Below, piece by piece: positions 1 through 7,797 of a DNA stretch of 34,535 nt (the stretch's first letter is position 1; every line of letters starts with the position of its first letter). The notes beneath the pieces are model-generated. The model had not been told where the DNA came from and did no database searches. It saw nothing but the letters and a program-made list of their open reading frames with translations. Origin of the DNA: a virus; the IMG/VR virus record IMGVR_UViG_3300044624_001336, positions 1 through 34,535 of that record, one strand, 5' to 3'. The position numbers and the translations under genes are program-made.

Positions 1-111
1 ATTAAATCTAGCTGTAGCTTGTAACTGTTTATTCCCTACATAATTTCTGTATAGATTTCGAATAATACGAGCTTGACTTTGATTTTTACTATTTAGATAA
101 AACAATATCAT
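1..111 (-). CDS. Possible start of a gene running off the left edge (partial)
   Basis: An open frame begins with ATG at 111 and continues without a stop to the window edge (37 codons, starting MILFYLNSKN). It overlaps the end of the preceding minus-strand gene by 23 bases in another frame, which fits the tight overlaps seen elsewhere here. There is no Shine-Dalgarno sequence in front; the bases just upstream read TATAAATG, one base off the late-promoter core. I do not recognise the product. The 37 visible residues are basic and polar and show no motif. It could be a chance open frame. Confidence 0.35.
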   Translation of the reverse strand, partial: MILFYLNSKNQSQARIIRNLYRNYVGNKQLQATARFN

Positions 112-883
112 TTATATATTTGCAAACTCCGTTTTTAATTTCGTTTTCTGTATATTGATAATAAGCTAGAGTATTTAACCATGATTTTCTATCTTCTAAT
201 TTAGGTGATTCGATATTTTCTAACGAAGTATTTCCTAATACATTGCACGAACTAGAAGCGTGACAAAAAACAGGTATGCCTAAACACGCCGCTTCTATTC
301 CAGCAATACTTGCTAAAGTAACTACTGCCCACGCATTTTTTATATCTTCTTCAAATGGTATTTTTGCTACTGCTGGCCCGCTTGTATTATTTGCTCTTGG
401 TTTATTTCTAATTTTAATTGGACGATCAGTATATTTTTTAAGTATACTAACTGTGTCATTTAGCCAGTTGTTTTGATCATAAAATCTATTCATTGTTGGA
501 CTGCTTGGACACACAAGTATATGATCTCCAGTGTTCCTCCATTCTTTAACTTTAATGTTTAGTTTTTTAAATCTATCATTAGGATAATCTTTTACCCAAT
601 TACAATGTAATGCATTTGGAATTATTCTCCAGCTACAGGTATCTCTGTTATTTCCCATCCAACGATTCCAATAAGGCATGTCAGTAAAAAAGAATGGAAT
701 ATTTTTTGTTTGATGTTCTTTAATTAAATTAAAATTATGTTTCACTAATCCCCAAAATACACCAGTGTTCTCATTAAACGCTGCACTACGATGTATAACT
801 GTTTTTTTATCATTAGCTGATATTGCATCTAATACCCAAACAGCTTTACTTGTACTTCCTATTTCTGGATAATAATAATTCAT
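89..883 (-). CDS. Glycosyltransferase/capsule-synthesis-like protein
   Basis: A 264-aa protein if it starts at ATG 883. The frame extends upstream to a TTG at 922, but that would overlap the divergent neighbour and adds low-complexity residues, so I prefer the ATG. The C-terminal part has the pattern AAC-LGIPVFCHASS preceded by an A-x-V-T-LAS-x-A-GIEA stretch, like the nucleotide-sugar-binding half of GT-B and Kps/Lip capsule-type transferases. It shares KYTDRPI-x-IR and a preceding GD-(H/Y)-(I/V)-L-(V/I)-C block with the plus-strand gene at 896, so the two look like diverged paralogues. The substrate is unknown; surface glycan or DNA sugar tailoring are both possible. No Shine-Dalgarno is visible. 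Confidence 0.55.
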   Translation of the reverse strand: MNYYYPEIGSTSKAVWVLDAISANDKKTVIHRSAAFNENTGVFWGLVKHNFNLIKEHQTKNIPFFFTDMPYWNRWMGNNRDTCSWRIIPNALHCNWVKDYPNDRFKKLNIKVKEWRNTGDHILVCPSSPTMNRFYDQNNWLNDTVSILKKYTDRPIKIRNKPRANNTSGPAVAKIPFEEDIKNAWAVVTLASIAGIEAACLGIPVFCHASSSCNVLGNTSLENIESPKLEDRKSWLNTLAYYQYTENEIKNGVCKYINDIVLSK

Positions 884-893
884 ATAATTATAT
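882..893. promoter_or_regulatory. Perfect AT palindrome between two divergent start codons
   Basis: The 12-bp perfect palindrome ATATAATTATAT lies between (and touches) the start codons of the genes ending at 883 (minus) and beginning at 896 (plus). It contains TATAAT on both strands (883-888 plus, 887-892 minus), so it could be a shared -10 element. No convincing -35 was found for either direction, so the promoter role is inferred only from position. Confidence 0.3.
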
Positions 894-895
894 AT

Positions 896-1756
896 ATGAA
901 AATTAGTGTGTGGCCAAGTCAAGTACCTGCAAATGGAATTGAAATTTATAATTCGTTAATAAGTTATATCAATAAAACTGATCAAACTATTGTAGAATCA
1001 TTAGATGCAGATGCAGCGTTAATTTGGAGTGTGCTATGGAATGGCAGAATGAGTCGAAATCATAATGTATGGAAACATTATAAATCACGAAACAAGCCTG
1101 TTATAGTTATCGAAGTTGGGGGATTAATTAGAAACACTACTTGGCGTTTGTCAATAAACGGTATTAATCGCAGTGCTATGTTTCCTGCTTTTGAAAATTT
1201 AGATTTAAATCGCCCAAACAAATTAGGTTTAAAATTAAAACCGTGGCACGATGGCGACTATGTACTAATCTGCGGTCAGCATGGTAAAAGTGAACAATGG
1301 ATTAATATGCCACCCATGGATCAATATTTTCAACAGACTGTTTTAGAAGTTCGAAAATATACTGATAGACCAATAGTTATTAGAGCCCATCCAAGATATA
1401 GAGAGAATATATTTTTTAATATCGATAAAAGTTTTTACAATCAATATAAAGTAGAGTGGAACACACCTAAACAAATACAAAAAACATACGATAGTTTTGA
1501 TCTAGAACCGTTACTAGCGCATTGCCATTGCGTAATTAGTCACACCAGCAACAGCGGATTATCTAGTATAATTGAAGGAACGTCAGCAATTGTTAGTAAC
1601 GAAAGTTTAGCATTCGATGTTGCTACAGATGATATTTCGCAAATAAACAATTTACCAAAACCTAATCGAGAACAGTGGTTTATTGAATTGTGTCACAAAG
1701 AATGGTTTGAACACGAACTAGAGTATGTTTGGCTTAATCTTAGGAAATTACTTTAA
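896..1756 (+). CDS. Glycosyltransferase/capsule-synthesis-like protein, paralogue of 89..883
   Basis: A 286-aa protein on the plus strand, divergent from its paralogue at 89..883. Shared features are the GDYVLICGQHGKSEQW region, VRKYTDRPIVIRAHPR (residues about 154-169) and a later H-C-x-VISHTSNSGLSSIIEG block that resembles the donor-binding part of capsule-type GT-B enzymes. The R-x-HPR motif is typical of this fold. The start ATG at 896 has no Shine-Dalgarno. The stop overlaps the stop of the convergent carbamoyltransferase by 17 bp. The sugar and acceptor cannot be inferred. It may belong to a glycan-tailoring set with the carbamoyltransferase and methyltransferase next door. Confidence 0.55.
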   Translation: MKISVWPSQVPANGIEIYNSLISYINKTDQTIVESLDADAALIWSVLWNGRMSRNHNVWKHYKSRNKPVIVIEVGGLIRNTTWRLSINGINRSAMFPAFENLDLNRPNKLGLKLKPWHDGDYVLICGQHGKSEQWINMPPMDQYFQQTVLEVRKYTDRPIVIRAHPRYRENIFFNIDKSFYNQYKVEWNTPKQIQKTYDSFDLEPLLAHCHCVISHTSNSGLSSIIEGTSAIVSNESLAFDVATDDISQINNLPKPNREQWFIELCHKEWFEHELEYVWLNLRKLL

Positions 1757-3215
1757 CGCCATATTGTCTAGTAAAACGTTGACCATCAACTCTATTGTCT
1801 ACCATTGGTTCACCGCGTATGTTTAAGCTTGTGTTTAGTAGAATTGGACACTTTGTTTTCTCATACCATGCTTCTAATATATTACGCATGTTGCTACCGT
1901 CTTTAGGTACTACTTGTACTCGTGCAGTATTATCAACATGACAAATAGCTGGGAATAATCGAGAAGTGTTTTCTCTAGCCAATGTTGCATATTGCATATA
2001 ACGATAATCATAAGTTGAATTTAAAATAAAATAATCCTTTGCGTGTTCTTCTAACACAGCAGGAGCAAACGGTCTATATTTTTGACGTTGCTTAATTTCA
2101 TTTACACGGTCTTTAATATCTAATCCGCGAGGATCAGCAAGCAAACTACGATTACCTAATGCACGTGGTCCCCACTCTGCATAGCTGTTTGCAACACCAA
2201 CAATTTTGTCTTTAACTAACACATCAATAACATTGTCTACTTTAAGATCACCAACAATCATATGTCCTAAAAAAGCATTTTTCCAGTTAAGTTTCTTTCC
2301 ATAACTAAGTGCCGCTGCACCTAATGCTGATCCACAATCGCCTGGGTTTGGGCAAATCCAAACATTACTCCATATATGATGTAATTTAGTGTTTGCTACA
2401 CAATTTAAAGCAACTCCGCCGCCATAACACACTTGCGTTTCTTGAGTTAACTCTGCTGCTTTTTCGTGTATTTTAAATATTAACTCTTCTGCAATAAGTT
2501 GTGTAGCAGCAGCAATATTATGATCGATGTTGTTGTGTGCCCAATTCTTACAGCCTCGGTGCATGTTTTTTTTAAAAGTTAGTTCACTCTTACTTTCTAT
2601 AAAATCGTTATACATTTTGTAATATAACGAATCATTTCCATATGCAGACATGCCCATTAAGACATACTCATCTTCCATAGGACGAAGACCCACACGTTGA
2701 GTCATAGCAGTATAAAATAAACCGATACTGTGAGGATATTTACGGCTCCAAAGTTTTTGATACTTTGCTTTACCATTGTTATCATAATAAGCATACCAAA
2801 TACTTGCAGTATCCCATTCACCAATTGCATCAATTACTACAACTGCACTACGATCATATGGGCTTGTTTGAAACGCTGCGGCGGCATGACTTAAATGATG
2901 CCCCCACTTATTCATTTTACGCGGGAGGTCAAAATATTTTAACTTGTTGATTACTGGTGTGATAGACGAAATTTTTTGACCAGCGTAAAGTCTACGAAGA
3001 TTAGTTAACCACGGGCGCTCATAATAATTTACAGTAACGTTCTCATATCCAGTAAACTCACAATCTTGAAATTGATGATAATGCAGATTGGGATCGTTTT
3101 TTATTTTACTATAGCGTTCACTATGACTAGCATGTAAAATATTACCGTTAGCATCTATTAATGCTAACCCAGCGTCGTGATAGCCTTGGCTGATACCTAA
3201 ATGATGTTTAGTCAT
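1740..3215 (-). CDS. NodU/CmcH-family carbamoyltransferase
   Basis: A 491-aa protein. The N-terminal YrdC-like/ASKHA-type half shows GYHDAG (11-16), HHLSHA (106-111) and VVVIDAIGEWD (126-136), followed by YGGGVALNCVANTKL and PNPGDCGSALGAA in the middle. The C-terminal part has EWGPRALGNRSLLADPR, RPFAPAVLEE and LLNTSLNIRGEPMV, all hallmarks of O-carbamoyltransferases that move a carbamoyl group from carbamoyl phosphate to a hydroxyl. It is shorter than bacterial NodU (roughly 550-600 aa) but ends in a plausible way. It starts inside the stop of the 34-aa gene upstream (TATGACTAA), so it is probably translationally coupled. The acceptor is unknown: a glycan or a modified nucleobase are the main options. 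Confidence 0.9.
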   Translation of the reverse strand: MTKHHLGISQGYHDAGLALIDANGNILHASHSERYSKIKNDPNLHYHQFQDCEFTGYENVTVNYYERPWLTNLRRLYAGQKISSITPVINKLKYFDLPRKMNKWGHHLSHAAAAFQTSPYDRSAVVVIDAIGEWDTASIWYAYYDNNGKAKYQKLWSRKYPHSIGLFYTAMTQRVGLRPMEDEYVLMGMSAYGNDSLYYKMYNDFIESKSELTFKKNMHRGCKNWAHNNIDHNIAAATQLIAEELIFKIHEKAAELTQETQVCYGGGVALNCVANTKLHHIWSNVWICPNPGDCGSALGAAALSYGKKLNWKNAFLGHMIVGDLKVDNVIDVLVKDKIVGVANSYAEWGPRALGNRSLLADPRGLDIKDRVNEIKQRQKYRPFAPAVLEEHAKDYFILNSTYDYRYMQYATLARENTSRLFPAICHVDNTARVQVVPKDGSNMRNILEAWYEKTKCPILLNTSLNIRGEPMVDNRVDGQRFTRQYGVKVIS

Positions 3216-3312
3216 AGATAAACGGGTCGCGCTTTTTTAATTCACGCAATCTTTTACGATACATAATTTCAATCTTAATTTTATTGTATAATCTTTTAAA
3301 AAACGCAATCAT
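3208..3312 (-). CDS. Small basic protein, 34 aa
   Basis: A short gene from ATG 3312 to TAA 3208, beginning MIAFFKRLYN and ending KKRDPFIYD. It starts in the ATGA that ends the methyltransferase gene (CCATGA) and its TAA overlaps the first codons of the carbamoyltransferase gene. It therefore fills exactly the apparent gap between the two and probably couples their translation. It is rich in Lys and Arg (about a third of residues). I recall small proteins with a KK-RDPFIY ending in marine T4-like phages, but have no function for it. The exact double overlap is the main argument that it is real. Confidence 0.7.
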   Translation of the reverse strand: MIAFFKRLYNKIKIEIMYRKRLRELKKRDPFIYD

Positions 3313-4037
3313 GGTATACTTTCAATAGCTAGATCACTTATGGTACCATCTAACCATTCTAATTGTAAAAATTCGTGTCTAATAGCACCATACTTTTCTA
3401 TGCATTTACTTATAGTAGGAGGCAGCAACTTTAATTCATCTAACTTGTATAAATTAGCATCATCTAACTGCATTGGTTTATGTGGACTTTTGTAAGCACA
3501 CAAATGTATCATTTGTTCGTGTCTACGTTGTTTGAAGTGGCCGTCTTTGCAATCAAATCCACACGCTGCAAGAAGATATATCAAACTTGCAATGTTATGT
3601 GGCCAAAAACACCCGTTTTGATTTATCATTTGCCATCTAGATAAATCATCAATGTAATTTGACTGAGGTATTGCGATATATAGCAATCCATTTTCATTCA
3701 TTATATCATACCAATGACGCAATGTTTTAACGGGATCTGTAGAATATTGAAAAGAATTATAGCACCAAAGAACATCTACTTTATTTTTTGCAATTGTAGT
3801 TGCTGAAAAATCTTCTTTAACAACACGAACATTTGATCTGCGATTATGATTGTCAAGTTGTAAAACTTTATCAACTGCGAAAATAAACAATTTGCGAGTC
3901 TTGCCGTTTTCATCTATTCTATCTGCCCATGCAGCTGAATCTGTTCCTTTGCCACACCCCATGTCAGCAATTACTGACAAGCTGTCCATAAAATCTATTC
4001 GTTGATCAAGTAAGGATAATGTTTCGATAGCACTCAT
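3309..4037 (-). CDS. Class I SAM-dependent methyltransferase
   Basis: A 242-aa protein with a Rossmann-type methyltransferase core. Motif I is VIADMGCGKGTD (about 22-33), an acidic strand end follows in IFAVDKV, and motif IV/post-IV reads VDVLWCYNSFQYSTDP with GLLYIAIPQ after it. There is no target-recognition domain and no DPPY/NPPY motif typical of N6-adenine or N4-cytosine DNA methylases, so a small-molecule, sugar or lipid-like substrate is more likely than simple DNA methylation. It starts in the ATGA overlap with uvsY and ends in an ATGA overlap with the 34-aa gene. It is therefore in the same coupled chain as the carbamoyltransferase. Confidence 0.8.
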   Translation of the reverse strand: MSAIETLSLLDQRIDFMDSLSVIADMGCGKGTDSAAWADRIDENGKTRKLFIFAVDKVLQLDNHNRRSNVRVVKEDFSATTIAKNKVDVLWCYNSFQYSTDPVKTLRHWYDIMNENGLLYIAIPQSNYIDDLSRWQMINQNGCFWPHNIASLIYLLAACGFDCKDGHFKQRRHEQMIHLCAYKSPHKPMQLDDANLYKLDELKLLPPTISKCIEKYGAIRHEFLQLEWLDGTISDLAIESIP

Positions 4038-4489
4038 AATACAATATCTTCCATACCAGCTACACGTAACTTTGTAATATGACCTAATTGAAAGTTTTTA
4101 CTTTCAAGCCCTTTTATGATACCTAAAAACTTATTACGAACAAGTGCTACATCGTTAATAATTGTTTCGTAATCAATTACTTCATCTTCGCCATCGACAT
4201 ACTTTTCAGCTTCGCGACTGCTCAATGATCTATTATAATTTTCAAGATACTTTTGAAAATGTTTGCGTCTAATTTTGTTAAGTTGAATATTAAGGTAGTT
4301 TAGCACAGCTTCAATTTCTTGAAGCTGGCTAAATCTATACTCAGTTATGCCTGGTAGATCGGAAAGATTTTTTTCAATCTTGCCGTAGATACGCACATCT
4401 TGTCTAGCTTTTTCTAATTCATTTTCATAATGAAGAATAAAATTAGGAATTTGAGTTAGATCTGCGGTAATTCTTGTATACCAGTTCAT
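4034..4489 (-). CDS. uvsY: UvsY-like recombination mediator
   Basis: A 151-aa protein similar in layout to UvsY of marine T4-like phages: an N-terminal helical part, then NRSLSSREAEKYVDGEDEVID and a C-terminal VALVRNKFLGIIKGLESK followed by FQLGHITKLRVAG. UvsY binds ssDNA and gp32 and helps load the UvsX recombinase. It overlaps the 73-aa gene by ATGA and is two genes after uvsX, which agrees with a joint recombination operon. Assignment rests on remembered family features and context rather than an alignment. Confidence 0.8.
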   Translation of the reverse strand: MNWYTRITADLTQIPNFILHYENELEKARQDVRIYGKIEKNLSDLPGITEYRFSQLQEIEAVLNYLNIQLNKIRRKHFQKYLENYNRSLSSREAEKYVDGEDEVIDYETIINDVALVRNKFLGIIKGLESKNFQLGHITKLRVAGMEDIVL

Positions 4490-4707
4490 AGCTCCTCATA
4501 GTCATCATCGTCTTGTTCATCTACTTCAACAAGTTCTTTTACTGCACGCCTGAGAACAGGATTACCTGTTGTCATTGCATATAAATCATCTTCGTGGATA
4601 CCTGCATCAACTAGTTCATTTACTAAATGATGCGCTGCTGTGTCGTGATCTCTAGCAGGAATATATTCGCTAAGGATCTTCCAAATTAAGTGAGTAATCT
4701 CTTCCAT
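4486..4707 (-). CDS. Small acidic protein between uvsX and uvsY
   Basis: A 73-aa protein with an acidic tail (VDEQDDDDYEEL). The body contains YIPARDHDTAAHHLVNELVDAGI and HEDDLYAMT, predicted helical. I have seen similar short proteins next to uvsY in marine T4-like phages but know of no function. It lies 27 bases after the uvsX stop and its own stop overlaps the uvsY start (ATGA), so it is co-expressed with the recombination genes. The acidic tail could contact a DNA-binding partner; that is inference. Confidence 0.7.
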   Translation of the reverse strand: MEEITHLIWKILSEYIPARDHDTAAHHLVNELVDAGIHEDDLYAMTTGNPVLRRAVKELVEVDEQDDDDYEEL

Positions 4708-4734
4708 TTAAAAACCTTTTATAAGACGAGATAC

Positions 4735-5796
4735 TTATTCCAAATCTACAGTTTCAGTCGTCGTTACCACTGGTACTTCAGAAGCTTTAGATTCGTCCCA
4801 TTCGTCCATAACAATTTGTAGCTTGTCTTCAGTCCAACCCTTACGAAATTCTTTAATAGTCTCGCCGTCTTTGGTAATGTAAACAAGTTTATTGCCATCC
4901 TTTTTAAGTACACCTTTTGCTTCAAATAGTTCTAGTAGGCCAGATGTAGGACTCATTCCAGTGTCGTAAGGAATCTTAACTTGTACAGACTCATTAGGCT
5001 TTGCATAACGAGTTTTCATAACCTTACAAGCTGCACGAATACCACGAACTTCACTGATCTTATTGCCGTCTTCATCTTCCTTAAGCTTTAGCTTACGCAT
5101 GGCTACGACGATGGAACTTGCATAGATAAAGCCTTGACCGCCCGAAATCTTGTCATCTGGATCAAACATATCCTGACTTGCATAAGTATGGTTAGTGGCA
5201 ACTAATCCAACATTCATGCTGCCAAACATATTGACGCAGTTACGTACCAATGCGGTAAGTGCCTTTGGTTTACGACCCATATCGCCCTTCATGTCACCAG
5301 CTTCAAACTGATTGACGTCTGTTGGAGTGAGCAACATACCTAGACTGTCTAGGACAAACAATACCTTTGGACGTTCCTCAGCTGGCATTGTTTTGTAGTC
5401 TTTCATAAACGTACTAATCATCTTAGCAACGTCATCAATCATAGCCATGTTTAACTTTAGTAGTTTAGATTCATTAGTGTCGACGCCAAGCGCACGTAGC
5501 CATTCTTCGTCAAGAGCATTTTCAGTATCAATCAATACAACAAAGATACCTTGCTCTTGTGCATTTTTTACAATGTTACCTGAACAGATGTAACTCTTGC
5601 CTGCACCCGATTCACCTGCAAATACTGTGACTTTTCCCATAGGGATGCCTTTATGAAAATCACCGCTAATGAGATAGTTTAGTGTATAGTTACCGGTTGA
5701 GATCCAATCTGTTGGATCATTAAACCCAATACTTAGACCATCAATACTCTTTGTTAGGTCTTTACGAAATTTTGTTAAATCAAATGGTTTAGCCAT
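4735..5796 (-). CDS. uvsX: UvsX RecA-like recombinase
   Basis: A 353-aa RecA-family strand-exchange ATPase. Walker A is GESGAGKS (61-68), Walker B is VLFVLD (145-150), and the DNA-binding loop region reads DDKISGGQGFIYASS. The C-terminus is acidic, as in T4 UvsX (391 aa). It drives recombination-dependent replication and repair together with UvsY and gp32. The start ATG at 5796 has a good ribosome site (AAAGGA, 8 bases upstream). A sigma70-type promoter lies at 5823-5851, so uvsX can be expressed separately from the gp32 transcript. Confidence 0.97.
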   Translation of the reverse strand: MAKPFDLTKFRKDLTKSIDGLSIGFNDPTDWISTGNYTLNYLISGDFHKGIPMGKVTVFAGESGAGKSYICSGNIVKNAQEQGIFVVLIDTENALDEEWLRALGVDTNESKLLKLNMAMIDDVAKMISTFMKDYKTMPAEERPKVLFVLDSLGMLLTPTDVNQFEAGDMKGDMGRKPKALTALVRNCVNMFGSMNVGLVATNHTYASQDMFDPDDKISGGQGFIYASSIVVAMRKLKLKEDEDGNKISEVRGIRAACKVMKTRYAKPNESVQVKIPYDTGMSPTSGLLELFEAKGVLKKDGNKLVYITKDGETIKEFRKGWTEDKLQIVMDEWDESKASEVPVVTTTETVDLE

Positions 5797-5822
5797 AGAA
5801 ATTCCTTTACAATTTTTAATAT

Positions 5823-5851
5823 GTTATAACGTTAATGTAGGATTTATGCAA
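5823..5851 (-). promoter_or_regulatory. Sigma70-type promoter for uvsX
   Basis: On the minus strand TTGCAT (5851-5846), a 17-base spacer and TATAAC (5828-5823) match the sigma70 consensus in 4 and 5 of 6 positions. The predicted start of transcription is near 5816, giving a leader of about 20 bases with the AAAGGA ribosome site of uvsX. Confidence 0.6.
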
Positions 5852-5855
5852 TTTA

Positions 5856-6719
5856 TTATGTTTTATTTTTTGGATTATATCCAAAAACAGTTATGCATTC
5901 TTCTTGTATCGATTTTGGAAGATCATAGAAATTACTTTCTAACAAGCAATCAGGCCAATCAATTTCCCTTACTTGCTCATAAAAAGTTAAAAAAGCAGTA
6001 TCTGCATTACTGTTACTTGTTAAGTTATTTGTAAAATTTCGAAATGAAATTTCTTCATCAACATAAATTTTATCTACTAACTTTGGAAAATAGTTAACAA
6101 TATAATTTCCATATAAATCATAATCAGAAAGTGTTTTATCAGAAGAATCAACAATTTGATTAGCTATTACATCTAACAATGACATACTAAACTTTTCTTC
6201 TATAAATCGACGCATTTCTTTGATAGTAAAAGAAATCATAGCCATGCACTCAGCTGTTATAAAAGAAACTTCTTGATTATTAATTTTCAACGTGTCGATT
6301 TCAAACCAATTTTTAAGAATTGGCTTAACTTTATCGTTTAAATTTTTTTCTGATCCGGTATAAAAATTAATCTTGTTGTTGTTAAAAAACGTAACAGGTT
6401 TAATTAGCATCCTATCTGCTTCAAATACTACGATATTACCATCAATAATTTTATCTAAATTCAATTTAAAAAGCTGTTGTTTTATCCAGTTATGATTGTA
6501 AATTTTTTTATACTCAAATTTTGGATCAATTATTTTCCAAAAATCTCTATCTTTAATTAAGTTACAACCATCTTCATTTATTATTGTATTAGATATAATA
6601 TTAATAGATAAAATATCATGCTGAACAAATTTTCTAATTGCTTCGATACATTTAGAAATTACAAGACGGTATTCAGCACAACATACAATGTAAATGTGAA
6701 CACCGTCTTGTTTAGACAT
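5856..6719 (-). CDS. DUF6492-like glycosyltransferase
   Basis: A 287-aa protein. HNWIKQQLFKLNL (76-88) followed by NIVVFEADRMLIKPVTFF (95-112) matches the GW-x-QQ-KL plus D-x-D layout of DUF6492/GT-A-like enzymes. Here the acidic pair reads E-A-D, and FYTGSE follows. The family is thought to transfer sugars; the substrate is unknown. The gene starts in the TAATG that ends gp32, so it is coupled to a highly expressed replication gene. It is noticeably more AT-rich than gp32 and uvsX on either side, which suggests insertion by transfer. Confidence 0.6.
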   Translation of the reverse strand: MSKQDGVHIYIVCCAEYRLVISKCIEAIRKFVQHDILSINIISNTIINEDGCNLIKDRDFWKIIDPKFEYKKIYNHNWIKQQLFKLNLDKIIDGNIVVFEADRMLIKPVTFFNNNKINFYTGSEKNLNDKVKPILKNWFEIDTLKINNQEVSFITAECMAMISFTIKEMRRFIEEKFSMSLLDVIANQIVDSSDKTLSDYDLYGNYIVNYFPKLVDKIYVDEEISFRNFTNNLTSNSNADTAFLTFYEQVREIDWPDCLLESNFYDLPKSIQEECITVFGYNPKNKT

Positions 6720-7717
6720 TACTTTTGCCTCGAACGAATCATTGCAAGAATGTCTTCAGCTCTTGCATTTGTTGCTGCTGGTTTTGGTGTAGCAGTAGCA
6801 ACTGATGGGGTTTCGTCTGTATCAAATGGAACTTCATCTGTTTCTTCAACTTTTGGTGTTACTCGAGGAGTAGAAGCTCCAGATGTTCTTGTCGAACTTG
6901 TTGCTCGTTCTTCATCACCGCTGTCAGCTTTAAAACCAGATGGCTTAAAGTATTGACTCCAACGATCAGGATCGTATGCTTGACCATCTACTGATGCTTC
7001 AAACATTTCCTTAATTACATTAAGCTCAACCGCAGTTGGCTTCTTTGGAAGGAACTCTGAGAGGTTATACAAACCATGTGCATCAATAGCAGCACGTTCA
7101 GTTGCAGTGAGGGCAGTTTCTTTACGAGCCCACTTGCTTGTTGAATAATCTGCATAACCGCCTTTGCTAGTCTTTGTAATGCTAAAGTCTAGACCACGAT
7201 CATAACTTGTTGGAAGTTCTTCAATTTCAGTATCCATTAGAGCGGCCTTAATCACGTTAAAGATTTGAGGACCAATAATGAAACGACGAATTGGATTTTC
7301 TGGTGCATTGTCTTCGTTTAACGGATTGTCGTGAACAAAACCTTGGAACAAATAGCTACGCTTCTTCCAATACTTGCGACCTAGTTCTTCGAGGCTCTTG
7401 TCCTTAAACCACGGACGAACTTCTGTTAGAACTGGGCAAGTTTCTCCTTGCCACATTTCCATGCATGGTACTTGAACAGTTGTAGGTTTGCTATCAGCCT
7501 GTCCTTTAATGCCTGCAAATGGAAGCTTGATCATTGCACGTTCAACCCAAAAGAAATCATTCTTTGCGTTGCCGTCTGGGAGGAATCTTACTTTTGATGT
7601 GGAACCTTCTGGAATATCCCAATGGGGATAAATTGCGTTATCGCCTTTAAAGCCGCCTGATGCGCCGCGATTTTCGCCTTGCTGTAGTTTTGCACGAATT
7701 TCTGCTAATGATGCCAT
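6719..7717 (-). CDS. 32: gp32 single-stranded DNA-binding protein
   Basis: A 332-aa protein with the gp32 plan: a basic N-terminus (MASLAEIRAKLQQGENRG), an OB-fold core with VRFLPDG, the segment with C85 and C94 (VPCMEMWQGETCPVL), then RKYWKKRSYLFQGFVHDNP and RRFIIGPQIFNVI, and an acidic C-terminus (EETDEVPFDTDE) for protein contacts. T4 gp32 uses one His and three Cys for zinc; only two Cys are seen in this stretch, so the zinc site may be altered or missing. The ribosome site is AAGGAGA. The leader contains a 15-bp hairpin under a late promoter (7762-7805). T4 gp32 represses its own translation through a leader pseudoknot. Confidence 0.92.
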   Translation of the reverse strand: MASLAEIRAKLQQGENRGASGGFKGDNAIYPHWDIPEGSTSKVRFLPDGNAKNDFFWVERAMIKLPFAGIKGQADSKPTTVQVPCMEMWQGETCPVLTEVRPWFKDKSLEELGRKYWKKRSYLFQGFVHDNPLNEDNAPENPIRRFIIGPQIFNVIKAALMDTEIEELPTSYDRGLDFSITKTSKGGYADYSTSKWARKETALTATERAAIDAHGLYNLSEFLPKKPTAVELNVIKEMFEASVDGQAYDPDRWSQYFKPSGFKADSGDEERATSSTRTSGASTPRVTPKVEETDEVPFDTDETPSVATATPKPAATNARAEDILAMIRSRQK

Positions 7718-7761
7718 AATGTTTCTCCTTAATATATGCCTATGTTAGCCTAAGTGTTTGC

Positions 7762-7795
7762 CTTAGCACACACTGTATGAACAGTATATGCTAAG
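7762..7795 (-). promoter_or_regulatory. Strand-specific RNA hairpin in the gp32 leader
   Basis: Read as minus-strand RNA, CUUAGCAUAUACUGU, the loop UCAU and ACAGUGUGUGCUAAG pair fully over 15 bp, with two U-G wobbles. In plus-strand RNA the two wobbles become A-C mismatches, so the fold is specific to the gp32 transcript. No U-run follows, so it is not a terminator. A second CUUAG at 7754-7750 can compete for the GCUAAG arm. It lies 44 bases before the gp32 start codon. Confidence 0.7.
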
Positions 7796-7797
7796 AC

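Noticed and set aside
884-922. TTG start at 922 for the minus-strand glycosyltransferase-like gene
   Set aside because: It would overlap the divergent gene head to head and has no convincing ribosome site; ATG 883 gives a natural start.
1740-1800. Frameshift at the C-terminus of the carbamoyltransferase
   Set aside because: The family core motifs are in one frame up to LNIRGEPMV and the short ending with YGVKV seems natural for phage versions; no better continuation was found in other frames.
7762-7795. Reading the gp32-leader hairpin as a terminator of the 809-aa gene transcript
   Set aside because: The stem is not GC-rich and no run of T follows on the minus strand.
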